Assembly (NCBI RefSeq): GCF_001509585.1
Contig: NZ_LNCI01000002.1
Coordinates: 372,001-436,000 of the forward strand
Length of the DNA stretch: 64,000 bases
Direction: 5' to 3'
Origin: Tropicimonas marinistellae
GTDB taxonomy: Bacteria; Pseudomonadota; Alphaproteobacteria; Rhodobacterales; Rhodobacteraceae
The notes under the pieces were generated by a model. It worked only from the letters and a program-made list of their open reading frames with translations, was not told the DNA's origin and did no database searches. The position numbers and the translations under genes are program-made. Positions 9,414 to 18,955 of this stretch are shown here, piece after piece; within the stretch, counting starts at the first letter, position 1, and every line of letters starts with the position of its first letter.

Positions 9414-11737
9414 CCGAGCAATCGAGGATCGACATCGGCAACGGGAGTCCCGCGGCAACGGATGTGGTGCTTTCCGCCCGGGATGTCTCAAAGTCCTGGG
9501 GTGCGGTCAAAGCCCTGAAAAGCGTGAACTTCGACGTTCACCGCGGCCAAGTGACGACATTGTTCGGAGAGAATGGTGCCGGAAAATCGACCCTCATGAA
9601 GATCCTTTCCGGGGTTTACCAGCCCACATCGGGCGAGCTTCTGCTCGAAGGCAATACCATCACCCTGGACTCGACCGTCGAGGCGCGCGATCACGGTATC
9701 TCGATCATCCACCAGGAGTTGAGCCTCGCCCCGAACATGAACGTGCGCGACAATATCTTCATGGGGCGCGAGATACCCGGACCCGCCGGTGTCGATTACG
9801 CAGAAGAAGAACGGCAGACGCGCGCCCTCATGAAGGAACTCGAAGAGGATATCGACCCGCGCACACCGGTCGAAGATCTGCGCCTCGGCCAGCAACAGAT
9901 CGTGGAAATCGCCCGAGCGCTGTCCGTGAACGCACGCATCCTGATCATGGACGAGCCGACCTCGGCGCTCTCGGCTTCGGAAGTGGAAGTGCTCTTCAAG
10001 GTGATACGCGACCTGAAATCGCGCGGCGTCTCGATCGTCTACATCTCACATCATCTCGAAGAAGCGCTGCAGATCACCGACCATGCCGTTGTCCTGCGCG
10101 ACGGTAACATGACGGCAAAGGCGCCGCGTTCCGATATCGACCTCGAGTGGATCGTCCGGAACATGGTTGGCGAGAACTTCGACCTCGGTTCGCCGCCGGA
10201 AGGTTACGAATTCGGACCCGTCGCGCTGGAACTGGACAATCTCTCGGTGCCCGCGCCGGGACGCAAGGGCTATTCGGTTGTCGACCGGCTGTCGCTCACG
10301 GTCCGGCAGGGCGAGATCGTCTGTATCTACGGGCTGATGGGCGCGGGCCGCACCGAACTGATGGAATGCGTCGCCGGCAGACTTCCGGCCTCGGGTGGCC
10401 GCGTTCTGCTGCATGGCGAAGATATCGCCGGGCTCTCCATTTCCCAGCGGATCGCGGAGGGGCTCGTGCTGACGCCGGAAGACCGGCAACGCGACGGGCT
10501 GGTGCAGACCATGACCGTGGGGCGCAACCTGTCGCTGGCCAGTATCGGAGATTTCACCAAGGGGCTTTTCACCTCGCGCAAGGCGGAAGAGGCGATCGTC
10601 GAGAAAATGATCCGCGAGGTTACGATCAAGACCGATGGTGGCGGGGCGGCCATCGGATCGCTTTCTGGCGGGAACCAGCAAAAGGTCGTGATCGGCAAGA
10701 TGTTGGCGACGGGACCGGGCGTTGTCCTTCTGGACGAGCCGTCCCGCGGCATCGACATCGGCGCCAAGGCAGAGGTTTTCGGACTGTTGGCAAAAGGCGC
10801 GCAAGACGGGTTGGCGGTGCTCTTCTCGACCTCCGAGGTCAATGAGTGCCTGTCCATCGCGCATCGCATCATCGTCATGCACAAAGGCAAAATCTCGGCC
10901 GAGTTCGGCCCAGATGCCTCCAAGGAACAGATCATGGCCGCCTCGGGCGAAGTGGACCTCAAGCAGCACTTGGCCGGTACGTTCGGTCTTGGGTATTGCG
11001 AGGTGGTAAGCGATCTTCACCAGGACGAGTTGCCACTCGGCCCGCTTGGGCAGGCCGGTGGTGCCTTCATCGCAGAGCGGATCGCCGACAATCCGGACCT
11101 CGTGATCGGCGCCGGCCACGGACGCACGCTGCTCGCCTGCGTCGAAAACCTCCCTCAACGGCCGGCGCCGAACCTGACTGTGGTCTCGCTGATGGGCGGG
11201 CTGACGCAAAATGCCGACGCAAACCCGCATGAGGTCGTCCATCGCATGGCCGACATCACCGGTGCCAAGGCCGCGGCAATGCCCGTGCCGTTCATGGCCA
11301 ACACTGCGACGGACCGCTCCGTTCTGCTCGAGCAGCGGGAAGTTGCACGCGCGTACGAGATGGCCCGAAATAGCGACCTGGTTCTCGCAGGGGTCGGGAC
11401 CACGGTCCAGGAAGCGGAACTCGTGACTACCGGGATGATGGAGACTGCCGAGATGAAGGCCGTCGCCGAAGCCGGCGGCGTCGGTGAGATCCTGGGCCAT
11501 TTCTTCGATGCGCAAGGCAGGCCAATCGAGACCGATGTCACCGAGCGCATTCTCACGCTGCCGCTCGACATCTTGCGCACACGCCGGATCGTCGCCGTCG
11601 CCGGCGGGCGGATCAAGGTGGAGGCGATCCGGGCGGTTCTAGCAAGCGGCCTGCTGAGCGGATTGATCATCGACGAACATTCGGCACGCGCCATCGTGGA
11701 CATGGATCGGGAAGCCGAATCCGCCACGCTGCACTGA
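9410..11737 (+). CDS. Sugar ABC transporter ATPase fused to a SorC sugar-binding domain
   Basis: A 775-residue protein. Residues 1-513 are a normal RbsA-type double ATPase: Walker A GENGAGKST near 53-61, Walker B ILIMDEPTS near 177, a degenerate second P-loop GLMGAGRTE near 308, and LSGGNQQ near 418. RbsA-type ATPases usually end at about 500 residues. Here about 260 more follow (about 520-775) that closely match the SorC effector domain of EryD in this window, including GAGHGRTLLA, ANPHEVVH, MPVPFMANT and GGVGEILGHFFDA, without any helix-turn-helix. The reading frame is continuous across the junction. It energises erythritol uptake by the neighbouring permease; the extra domain suggests direct control by a cytoplasmic sugar phosphate, which is inference. 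Confidence 0.92.
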   Translation: MTEQSRIDIGNGSPAATDVVLSARDVSKSWGAVKALKSVNFDVHRGQVTTLFGENGAGKSTLMKILSGVYQPTSGELLLEGNTITLDSTVEARDHGISIIHQELSLAPNMNVRDNIFMGREIPGPAGVDYAEEERQTRALMKELEEDIDPRTPVEDLRLGQQQIVEIARALSVNARILIMDEPTSALSASEVEVLFKVIRDLKSRGVSIVYISHHLEEALQITDHAVVLRDGNMTAKAPRSDIDLEWIVRNMVGENFDLGSPPEGYEFGPVALELDNLSVPAPGRKGYSVVDRLSLTVRQGEIVCIYGLMGAGRTELMECVAGRLPASGGRVLLHGEDIAGLSISQRIAEGLVLTPEDRQRDGLVQTMTVGRNLSLASIGDFTKGLFTSRKAEEAIVEKMIREVTIKTDGGGAAIGSLSGGNQQKVVIGKMLATGPGVVLLDEPSRGIDIGAKAEVFGLLAKGAQDGLAVLFSTSEVNECLSIAHRIIVMHKGKISAEFGPDASKEQIMAASGEVDLKQHLAGTFGLGYCEVVSDLHQDELPLGPLGQAGGAFIAERIADNPDLVIGAGHGRTLLACVENLPQRPAPNLTVVSLMGGLTQNADANPHEVVHRMADITGAKAAAMPVPFMANTATDRSVLLEQREVARAYEMARNSDLVLAGVGTTVQEAELVTTGMMETAEMKAVAEAGGVGEILGHFFDAQGRPIETDVTERILTLPLDILRTRRIVAVAGGRIKVEAIRAVLASGLLSGLIIDEHSARAIVDMDREAESATLH

Positions 11738-11752
11738 AACGGAGCAAGCACC

Positions 11753-12811
11753 ATGACCGACGTCACAACTGACAAGAAGCGCGCAAATGGCGGGCTCGCG
11801 TCGCTCTTCGGCGAGAACTTCAGCATCGTCCACGTGCTGCTGGAGGGCCGTGCCTTCTTCGCGCTGATCGCAATTATCATCACCTTCTCGCTGCTGTCGC
11901 CGAACTACGCCACGATCGGGAATTTCCTGATCATGGCGAACCACGTCGCAATCTTCGGGTTGCTTGCAATCGGGATGCTCCTGGTCATCCTCAACGGCGG
12001 CATCGACCTCTCGGTCGGCTCGGTACTCGGTCTCTCGGGTGTCTTTGCGGGTTTTCTGCTTCAGGGTGTCGAACTGCAATGGGCAGGGGCAATCCTCTAC
12101 CCGCCGGTCTGGGCAGTTGTCGTGTTGACCATTTCGCTCGGCGCCTTCGTGGGGGCGGTGAACGGGGTGCTGATCGCCTTTTTCAAGGTGCCCGCCTTCG
12201 TCGCAACGTTGGGCTCGCTCTATGTCGCTCGCGGCGTTGCTTTGCTGATGACCAACGGCCTCACCTATAACAACCTTTCCGGAGACCCTTCGCTCGGCAA
12301 CACTGGCTTCGACTGGCTCGGGTTCAACCGCATCGCCGGGGTGCCGATCGGCGTGATCGTTCTCGCCGTGATCGCCGTCGCCACCGGTCTCATGCTCACG
12401 CGGAGTGCCTTCGGACGCTGGCTCTATTCGTCCGGCGGCAACGAACATGCTGCGGAACTGTCGGGTGTTCCCGTGAAGCGAGTCAAAATCATCGTCTACA
12501 TGCTGTCTGGCGCCTGCGCCGCTATCGCCGGGCTGGTGCTGAGTTCGCAGCTCACGTCGGCTGGACCCACGGCGGGGTTCACCTACGAACTTACCGCGAT
12601 TGCCGCGGTCGTGGTGGGCGGAGCTTCGCTGATGGGTGGACGCGGTACGGTGCGCGGCACGATGCTCGGCGCCTTCGTCATCGGTTTCCTGTCGGATGGT
12701 CTCGTCATCATTGGCGTGTCTTCCTACTGGCAGACCGTCTTCACTGGCGCAGTCATCGTTCTGGCCGTGATGCTTAACTCGATCCAGTACGGCGGAAAGG
12801 GCGGCCGCTAG
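11753..12811 (+). CDS. Sugar ABC transporter permease (RbsC type)
   Basis: Integral membrane permease of 352 residues with about ten hydrophobic segments. It shows family signatures such as LNGGIDLSVGSVLGLSG and VVVGGASLMGGRGTVRGTMLGA, which contacts the ATPase. It lies 15 bases after the ATPase gene and before the binding protein. In the rhizobial erythritol locus the corresponding gene is the transport permease. The substrate is inferred from context as erythritol or a related polyol. Confidence 0.93.
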   Translation: MTDVTTDKKRANGGLASLFGENFSIVHVLLEGRAFFALIAIIITFSLLSPNYATIGNFLIMANHVAIFGLLAIGMLLVILNGGIDLSVGSVLGLSGVFAGFLLQGVELQWAGAILYPPVWAVVVLTISLGAFVGAVNGVLIAFFKVPAFVATLGSLYVARGVALLMTNGLTYNNLSGDPSLGNTGFDWLGFNRIAGVPIGVIVLAVIAVATGLMLTRSAFGRWLYSSGGNEHAAELSGVPVKRVKIIVYMLSGACAAIAGLVLSSQLTSAGPTAGFTYELTAIAAVVVGGASLMGGRGTVRGTMLGAFVIGFLSDGLVIIGVSSYWQTVFTGAVIVLAVMLNSIQYGGKGGR

Positions 12812-12925
12812 GCTCCACCTTCGCCATACCGCAAGTTTTCGCGCTGTTGATTCGGAGGAGTCGCCTGGCGCGGGAAGCGCAGCCGGAAACCCGGCGCAAT
12901 GCAACCAAGAGGGAGAGGACCCCAA

Positions 12926-13873
12926 ATGATTAAAGTTACAAAACGTGCCCTGCTCGCTGCGGCCGCCGCTCTGCCCCTGATGGCGGGCTCGGTCTGGGCA
13001 GAGGGCCTGATGTCCATTATCGTGACGGACCCGGCAAACCCGTACTGGTTCACAGAGGGCGAGGTTGCCAAGGCAACCGCGGAAGAGCTGGGGTACGAGG
13101 CCAACGTGTCGGCGCATAAGGGCGACACGAATGTCGAAAGCAACCTGATCGACGCCGCCATCACCAACAAGTCCGCCGCGATCATCCTCGATCCAGCCAA
13201 TGCCGACGGTTCCATCGGTGCGGTCAAGAAGGCGATTGATGCTGGCATCCCGGTGTTCCTGGTCAATGCCGAGATCAACGAAAGCGGGCTTGCGATCGGA
13301 CAGCTCGTCTCCAACAACGCGCAAGGCGCCGCTCTGGGCGCTGTGCAATGGGTCGAGCTCGTCGGCGACGAGGCGAAATACGTCGAGTTCTTCGGCAACC
13401 CGGCCGACAACAACGCCGCGACACGCTCGAATGGCTACGAAACGGTGATCAGCCAGTATCCGGGCCTCGAAAAGGTCGCCGAGGAAGTGGCCAACTGGGA
13501 CCGGACCCAAGGCTACAACAAGATGCAGTCGATCATCCAGGCGAACCCGGACTTCACAGCTGTGATCTCCGGCAACGACGAGATGGCCCTTGGCGCTATC
13601 GCAGCGCTGAAGGAAGCCGGCAAGCTAGGCGACGTGATCGTGGGTGGTTTCGATGGTTCGCCTGATGCCGTTGAGGCCATCAAGGCCGGCGAAATGGCAT
13701 ATTCGGTCCTCCAGCCGGTTGCCGTCTTCTCGGCCGAGGCCGTCAAGCAGGCCGATTACTACATCAAAAACGGCGAGCCGATGGTTGCAGAAGAAAAGCA
13801 GCTCTTCGACTGCCTGCTGATCACTCCGGACAACGTCGACAAGTACACGGGCCCGTTCGTGCTCTCGGAATGA
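12926..13873 (+). CDS. Sugar ABC transporter periplasmic binding protein (RbsB type)
   Basis: Periplasmic sugar-binding protein of 315 residues with a clear signal peptide (MIKVTKRALLAAAAALPL, cleaved after about residue 25, VWA-EG). It contains the family pattern of ligand-binding loops, including ILDPANADGS, VNAEI and ISGNDEMALGA. The ATG at 12926 follows a GGGAGAGG ribosome site; the open frame nine codons upstream is less likely. It is the last gene of the transporter operon and is followed by an intrinsic terminator. Confidence 0.94.
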   Translation: MIKVTKRALLAAAAALPLMAGSVWAEGLMSIIVTDPANPYWFTEGEVAKATAEELGYEANVSAHKGDTNVESNLIDAAITNKSAAIILDPANADGSIGAVKKAIDAGIPVFLVNAEINESGLAIGQLVSNNAQGAALGAVQWVELVGDEAKYVEFFGNPADNNAATRSNGYETVISQYPGLEKVAEEVANWDRTQGYNKMQSIIQANPDFTAVISGNDEMALGAIAALKEAGKLGDVIVGGFDGSPDAVEAIKAGEMAYSVLQPVAVFSAEAVKQADYYIKNGEPMVAEEKQLFDCLLITPDNVDKYTGPFVLSE

Positions 13874-13903
13874 ACCGGTGAACTAGACCTTCAAAATGAG
13901 ACG

Positions 13904-13937
13904 GGAGGCGTCAGCGATGGCGCCTCCTTTCATTTTC
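13904..13937 (+). terminator. Intrinsic terminator of the ery transport operon
   Basis: A perfect 7-bp stem (GGAGGCG at 13904-13910 with CGCCTCC at 13921-13927) and a 10-base loop are followed by a T-rich tract, 30 bases after the binding-protein stop. Confidence 0.8.
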
Positions 13938-14412
13938 GGCTCTGCCGGTCGGTACGCGGCGCCGTCATGACAGAACAACGTGGTCTTCGACGGGGCAGGG
14001 GAGCCGACTATCCCTCCCGAATGACGAAACAAAAGCGGCTCAGTTCCTACATGTCATGCGGCGAAATTATCTGCCTGACAGACATGCAGAGCGTCCGGTT
14101 GCCGCTGTCGCGGCGGAACGTCGAGCCTATGCCGCGCGAGCGCTGCACGGACGTCGCCGGAGCAGGTTGCGGGCATTGTCGGCGAAGTGGTCGTATCCGC
14201 TCAAATCTCGCGCAGGCTTGGCAACCGGGCAGCGGTGGGTTCGGGCGCAGCAGACTGAGGGCCACCGGTCGGCCGGGCGCTCCTCCGACGTCCGTTCATC
14301 TATCTGATGGACTTACCAATCTGTTCGCCAAACTCGCAACTCCGAGCGAACCTTCGTGCGGAACTAAGGAGCATCCGGGCACAGATTTCCGCGGCTATTC
14401 AGTTCCTGTCTC
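13938..14412. other. Intergenic stretch, no gene supported
   Basis: About 475 bases between the ery terminator and the small frame before the flippase. A 149-codon plus-strand frame crosses it, but its composition is cysteine- and arginine-rich with no family resemblance, and it has no ribosome site. Confidence 0.5.
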
Positions 14413-14580
14413 ATGACCAGATCGATGCAATCTCGACGGCACCGTGTTGCGAATTCGTTCCGAGGTTTGAAAAACCGCTTCCGCTCGGTGGATCAGTTTG
14501 AGCAGCTTTGTGATAGTGAACGCACGCGCCGCACACTGGCAAGCGCTCTCGCAACGCCGACAGAGGGACCCGCCTCATGA
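14413..14580 (+). CDS. Possible small protein upstream of the flippase
   Basis: Short frame of 55 codons whose TGA overlaps the flippase ATG (ATGA at 14577-14580), the coupling seen between many genes here. The C-terminal part (RSVDQFEQLCDSERTRRTL and on) has a normal protein-like composition. No good ribosome site precedes either ATG (14413 or 14425), and I recognise no family. It may be a genuine leader gene or the remnant of a larger one. Confidence 0.35.
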   Translation: MTRSMQSRRHRVANSFRGLKNRFRSVDQFEQLCDSERTRRTLASALATPTEGPAS

Positions 14581-15971
14581 GCAAGAGACGAATGTCGCAA
14601 CGGCTCATCGGGTACGGCGCCGCGCGCAGTGTTGTCGATGGCGTTACGTCTGTCCGTGGAATTGCGCTGGCATCGATTGTCGGTGCGGAGGCATTCGGAA
14701 CTTGGCTCCTGTTTCGGATCATCCTGCGCTATGCCTCTTTCGCTGGGCTGGGCATGCAGCGTGGCCTGGAGTTCGGCGTCGCGGGGGAGGGGAACGCGCT
14801 CGCGTGGGGCAAGGCTGCAGTGTCGTTGGTGCTGGTCATCTTCGTCCCGCTGTCCACGTTGTTTTTGCTTGGCAGTATTCTCTGGCAAGACGGTCCGGTG
14901 GCAACGTCGCTTGCTGCGGTCGGCGCCATCATTCTGGTCAACAGGCTGTGGATCCTCGCGACAAACTACCTCCGCGGGACAGGGGCATTGCGCCGATTGG
15001 CGGGTTTGGAAATCGTCGTCGGTCTCCTTCAGGCGGTTCTGGTCATCTTGCTTGCCCTGGTTTTCGGTGTCCTTGGTGCCTTTGCCGGCATGTTCCTCGG
15101 CTTTCTCGCGGGCGCTCTGCTCTTCTTTCGCGCCTACCCACTTTCGCCGCGCTGGGACGCGCACCGTGCCGCCGCCATGATCCGGGTGGGCTTCCCCGTG
15201 ACGCTGTCGGGTCTGTTGCTCGCAAGTTTTGGCTTCTCGGACAGGTTGGTCGTGGGTGTACTTCTCGGCGTCGAAGCGTTGGGACTCTACGGGTTTGCAA
15301 TCGCGGCCGCGGAAATGGGCCAGAACCTCGCCAACGTGACGAGAACTGTGGTGCTTCCGGACATTTATGGAAAGGTCGACACAGAGGCGGCCGGCGGAGG
15401 CGACAGCGGCAATCTCCAGCGAGTTCTCGTGGGCTTTGCGCTCATTGTGCCGGTCATGTGCGGGTATTTCGCGCTGTTGATTGAGCCCGTGGTGAGAGCC
15501 CTTGCCCCTGACTACATCGAGGCGATGCCGATCACGCGCACATATCTCTTCGTGGCCGCGACCCACGGTCTGTCGATCCTTGCCACGCTCGGTGTCGTGG
15601 CTCGTGGGCGGCAGACGGCGCTCCCGTTCCTGAGCCTCGCCGGGATCGTGCTGAACGTCACCGTTTCCTACACGCTGATCAAAATCGGCGGTGGTCTGGC
15701 CGCGATCGCGTTCGCCGCGCTGGTCGCGCACGGCCTCCACGCCATAGCCCTGATGGTGCTCGCCTCAGGAAAAACGCGGCGGCTGCGTTCCGCGTTGACT
15801 GCATCGGCGACGCTGCTGCCGGTCCTTTGGTGTCTCGGTGCCGTATTGCTGTTGGCGGAGTTTCGACCCGCTGCCCCGTTGTGGCAGGCGGCGGGCCTCT
15901 TCACGCTCGCCGTCCTGCCGCTCCTGGCGGTGCCCCTGCGGGGCATGCGCAACGGTGGCCGCGCCGCTTAG
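14577..15971 (+). CDS. Wzx-like polysaccharide flippase
   Basis: Membrane protein of 464 residues with about twelve to fourteen hydrophobic segments and the layout of the MATE/MurJ/Wzx export superfamily: an amphipathic start, then GYGAARSVVDGV, then paired helices. Such proteins flip lipid-linked saccharides across the inner membrane. The start ATG follows GAGGGA. Its 3' end overlaps the convergent tctB by four bases. No glycosyltransferase is adjacent; the ATP-grasp and aminotransferase genes about 3.2 kb downstream may belong to the same surface-glycan or conjugate pathway. Confidence 0.8.
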   Translation: MSKRRMSQRLIGYGAARSVVDGVTSVRGIALASIVGAEAFGTWLLFRIILRYASFAGLGMQRGLEFGVAGEGNALAWGKAAVSLVLVIFVPLSTLFLLGSILWQDGPVATSLAAVGAIILVNRLWILATNYLRGTGALRRLAGLEIVVGLLQAVLVILLALVFGVLGAFAGMFLGFLAGALLFFRAYPLSPRWDAHRAAAMIRVGFPVTLSGLLLASFGFSDRLVVGVLLGVEALGLYGFAIAAAEMGQNLANVTRTVVLPDIYGKVDTEAAGGGDSGNLQRVLVGFALIVPVMCGYFALLIEPVVRALAPDYIEAMPITRTYLFVAATHGLSILATLGVVARGRQTALPFLSLAGIVLNVTVSYTLIKIGGGLAAIAFAALVAHGLHAIALMVLASGKTRRLRSALTASATLLPVLWCLGAVLLLAEFRPAAPLWQAAGLFTLAVLPLLAVPLRGMRNGGRAA

Positions 15972-16369
15972 AACAGGGGTGGATGACCCAACCCGTTTGG
16001 AAACGCCATCCTGAGCAGGATAAACGTGCCTGTCGCGGTTCCCAGGCTCATCGCCCAGCCGGACCGCGCCCAGTAGCGAAATGCGAGGAGCAGAAACAGG
16101 GGCACGACGACGACAGCGTCGAGGAACTGACAGGCAAGCACGCAGCCCAGAAGCCAAGGAATCGCGTAGGGGCGCCCCAAACGGGACAACTCCTGGTTTG
16201 GCGCGGCACGTTCCCGGTGGAACAGCCAGGACAACAGGCCGAGGGTTGGGATCGCGACCACGAGTGGCGCGCGCCGCGTCTCCGGAGGAAGGCCGAGCGA
16301 GAGCAGTAGAAACGCCGCTGTCACGGTCAGCATGAACAGGATGAATGCGGCATGCAGGCTCAGCCTCAT
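15968..16369 (-). CDS. TctB small membrane subunit (TTT transporter)
   Basis: Protein of 133 residues with four hydrophobic segments, the normal form of TctB, the small membrane subunit of tripartite tricarboxylate transporters. Its start overlaps the end of tctA by four bases, so tctC, tctA and tctB form one minus-strand operon. It is shorter than the second TctB in this window. The substrate is unknown. Confidence 0.82.
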   Translation of the reverse strand: MRLSLHAAFILFMLTVTAAFLLLSLGLPPETRRAPLVVAIPTLGLLSWLFHRERAAPNQELSRLGRPYAIPWLLGCVLACQFLDAVVVVPLFLLLAFRYWARSGWAMSLGTATGTFILLRMAFPNGLGHPPLF

Positions 16370-17877
16370 TTGACCCTCGCGTAGGCCATCATGCGCTTGC
16401 GCCCGATGATCGGGAGCACGATGGTTCCGATCAGCAGTGCGAGCAGGACCAACGCGACCGGACGGTCAAGCAGGTCGATCCGGCCAAAGGAATAAAGTCG
16501 CATGGTCAGATGGAGGTTCGTTTCGAACATACCGCCCAACACCAGCGCGATCACCAGAGGCACGCGCGGCCAACGGTAAACCTTCAACGCATAACCGAAC
16601 AGGCCGAAGACAGCTGCCAGGATCAGGTCTTCGGGCCGGCCTCGATTCACGATCGCGGCGACGGCCACGAGCGCGAAGATAACCGGCACTAGAAATCGCG
16701 TCTGGATAAGTGTGATCCGGGCCAACTGCCCGGAGATCGCCACACCCAGGATCGATGTCAGCCAGTTCGAGAAGAAGAGTGACCAGATCAGTGCGAAGAC
16801 CAGAGGCAGTTGATCGTCGAGCAGGGCGCGCCCGGGCACGATACCATGCACCATGAGCGCGGTGAGAAGCAGAACGGTTCCTTCACTGCCGGGAATACCG
16901 AAGGCCAGAACCGGAAACAGCGAGCCGCCGTCTTTCGCATCGCTTGCCGCCTCCGGCGCGATGACGCCGCGTATGTCTCCCTTACCGAACTGTTCCTTGT
17001 CCCGTGCGGTCTGGACGGCGTGGCCGTAAGAAACAAAACTCGCCACGGTGCCGCCGATCCCCGGGACGATGCCGACGATCGTGCCGATGAAGGAGCATCG
17101 CAGCGTCAGCCAGGCGTGCCGGAAGGGCGCAAGGCAGCCCTCTGTGATACTGCCAGACAATTCCTCTGCCTGAAGCCTGCCGGAAATGCTCTTGCGCTCT
17201 GATTGCGACAGGTGGATCGCCTCGGATACGGCAAACAGGCCGAGCAGCATCGGAATGATCGGCAGGCCGTCCACGAGGTAGTCGGTGCCCATCGTGAACC
17301 GGTCGGTGGCGGAAAGCGGGCTCGTGCCGATGAAGGCGAGGAGGAGCCCGATGCCCGTCATGATGATCCCTTTCGCCGACAGGCCGCCGCTGAGCATCGC
17401 GACCATCGACAGGCCCCAGATTGCCAGGAGGAGAAACTCCGGTGGACCGAAGGAAAGGATCAGCGGTCGCATGAACGGCAACAGCGCCAGCAGAATGATG
17501 ATTCCGAATGTCGAGCCGAGCGCCGAGGATGAGGCCGCGCAGGCGATGGCGGTGCGGGCCTTGCCGGCCTCGGCCATGGGGTGTCCATCAACGAGGGTTG
17601 CGGCGTTGGGCGCGGAGCCCGGCACGTTGAACAGGATCGAGGTGATCGAGCCCATGAATGTCGCCCCGCCGACGAACGCGCCGAAGATGAGAACGATCTG
17701 CACCGGATCCCATGAAAGCGTCATCGTGATCGCGATTGCCATGAGCGTCACGCCGTTTAGCCCCGGCAGAAAAGCGAAGAGCATCGACAGCAAGGTGCCG
17801 GCAACCGGATAGATCAGGTTCGGCCAAGCAAAGACGAGCCGAAGACCTTCCAGCGCGGAATCGAGGATTTCGGTCAC
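16366..17877 (-). CDS. TctA large membrane subunit (TTT transporter)
   Basis: Large permease subunit of a tripartite tricarboxylate transporter, 503 residues and about twelve membrane segments. Two half-repeats show the glycine/proline signatures: FAFLPGLNG near the start, and IVPGIGGTVASFVSYG and AFGIPGSEGT in the second half. The segment FNVPGSAPNAATLVDGHPMA is diagnostic. It starts four bases after tctC. Uptake is driven by an ion gradient with the periplasmic TctC protein. Confidence 0.93.
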   Translation of the reverse strand: MTEILDSALEGLRLVFAWPNLIYPVAGTLLSMLFAFLPGLNGVTLMAIAITMTLSWDPVQIVLIFGAFVGGATFMGSITSILFNVPGSAPNAATLVDGHPMAEAGKARTAIACAASSSALGSTFGIIILLALLPFMRPLILSFGPPEFLLLAIWGLSMVAMLSGGLSAKGIIMTGIGLLLAFIGTSPLSATDRFTMGTDYLVDGLPIIPMLLGLFAVSEAIHLSQSERKSISGRLQAEELSGSITEGCLAPFRHAWLTLRCSFIGTIVGIVPGIGGTVASFVSYGHAVQTARDKEQFGKGDIRGVIAPEAASDAKDGGSLFPVLAFGIPGSEGTVLLLTALMVHGIVPGRALLDDQLPLVFALIWSLFFSNWLTSILGVAISGQLARITLIQTRFLVPVIFALVAVAAIVNRGRPEDLILAAVFGLFGYALKVYRWPRVPLVIALVLGGMFETNLHLTMRLYSFGRIDLLDRPVALVLLALLIGTIVLPIIGRKRMMAYARVK

Positions 17878-17881
17878 GGGA

Positions 17882-18955
17882 TCATTTCTCGGACTCGACG
17901 ATCGAACGTAGGTCCGAAAGGTATTGCTCGGCGCTCAGGATCGCCGACGCCGCGTCGCGCCCGCGCGCGATATCGAGCGGCCGCCGCGCTTTTTCGGCCG
18001 CGTCGAGAAACTCCGGATCGTTGATCGCCTGGTAAACCCTCTCTTCGAGACATGCATGAATATCGTCGGGCAGACCGGCTGGCGCTACAACTGTACGCCC
18101 GGCGCCCAGCACCTCCACCAGCGCATCGGCCAAGGCACCGGTCGCCTCGGCGTCGCCGCCGGTTGCCGCGGCTCTGCGCCTGGCTGCGCCATCCGGACCG
18201 CCGAGCACCGGCACCCCCTCAAGGGATGCGTGGTCCGCTGTTGGCGCGCTGGAAATCTGCAAGATCGGCTTTAGTTCACCGTTCTCAATCGGTGCGATTG
18301 CTGATCCCCAGGAGACATCCATCGTGTCGAACTCGCCGCGCACCAGGCCGAGTGACGCTTCCTTGCTTCCATCGTAGCCAGCGATGAATTCCTTCTGCAG
18401 ATCCAGCAGTGAGGCGGCAATTGTCACGGTAAACCAATCCCCCGACCCGATCCCGGTGACGCCGAACAGAAGCGGTCCACTCGCGCCGACGAACGCCCCG
18501 TCCGCGTCGACGTGGATGTCGCTCTCTCTATTCACCAACCAAACGGACTGATCCCGCGCCACCCGGCCAAGGACCGTGAGGTCCTCGGAGAGGCTCGGAA
18601 TGTCCTCCTGCGCACCGAGGCGCGCCACCAGGAGTCCGCTTGCATTTATGAAGCCAATCGTCTTGCCATCCGGCTCTTGCGACATGATCGACTTAACGCC
18701 GACCAATCCGCCCGCTCCCGGCATGTTCACGATTGCTATTTCGGCATCCAGGTAGCGCTCCAGAACCGGTTCGATCAATCGCGAATAGGTGTCGTAACCA
18801 CCGCCCGCAGAATACGGAACGATCCAACGAATGGTCTCGCCCGAAAGCTGATCGCACGTCTCGGCGACGATTGGTGCAGGCGCCAACGCTGCCAGACCGG
18901 CCAGGTAGTAAGCCGCACGCAGGTTGCGGCCGCGTTTGTCGATGGTGGAAGCCAT
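17882..18955 (-). CDS. TctC periplasmic solute-binding protein
   Basis: Periplasmic receptor of the adjacent TctAB permease, of the Bug/TctC family. The family motif IRWIVPYSAGGGYDTYSR and the GAGGLVGVKSIMSQ segment are present. A signal peptide follows MASTIDKRGRN. I prefer the ATG at 18955 because the longer frame to 19045 would bury the signal peptide; the ribosome site is weak, so the start is uncertain. TctC proteins bind carboxylates. Nothing in the sequence identifies the ligand. Confidence 0.85.
   Translation of the reverse strand: MASTIDKRGRNLRAAYYLAGLAALAPAPIVAETCDQLSGETIRWIVPYSAGGGYDTYSRLIEPVLERYLDAEIAIVNMPGAGGLVGVKSIMSQEPDGKTIGFINASGLLVARLGAQEDIPSLSEDLTVLGRVARDQSVWLVNRESDIHVDADGAFVGASGPLLFGVTGIGSGDWFTVTIAASLLDLQKEFIAGYDGSKEASLGLVRGEFDTMDVSWGSAIAPIENGELKPILQISSAPTADHASLEGVPVLGGPDGAARRRAAATGGDAEATGALADALVEVLGAGRTVVAPAGLPDDIHACLEERVYQAINDPEFLDAAEKARRPLDIARGRDAASAILSAEQYLSDLRSIVESEK

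Noticed and set aside
11639-13510. 623-codon minus-strand frame opposite the permease and binding protein
   Set aside because: Shadow of two recognised genes; no ribosome site or domain.
13967-14416. 149-codon plus-strand frame after the ery terminator
   Set aside because: No ribosome site, odd composition, no family resemblance.
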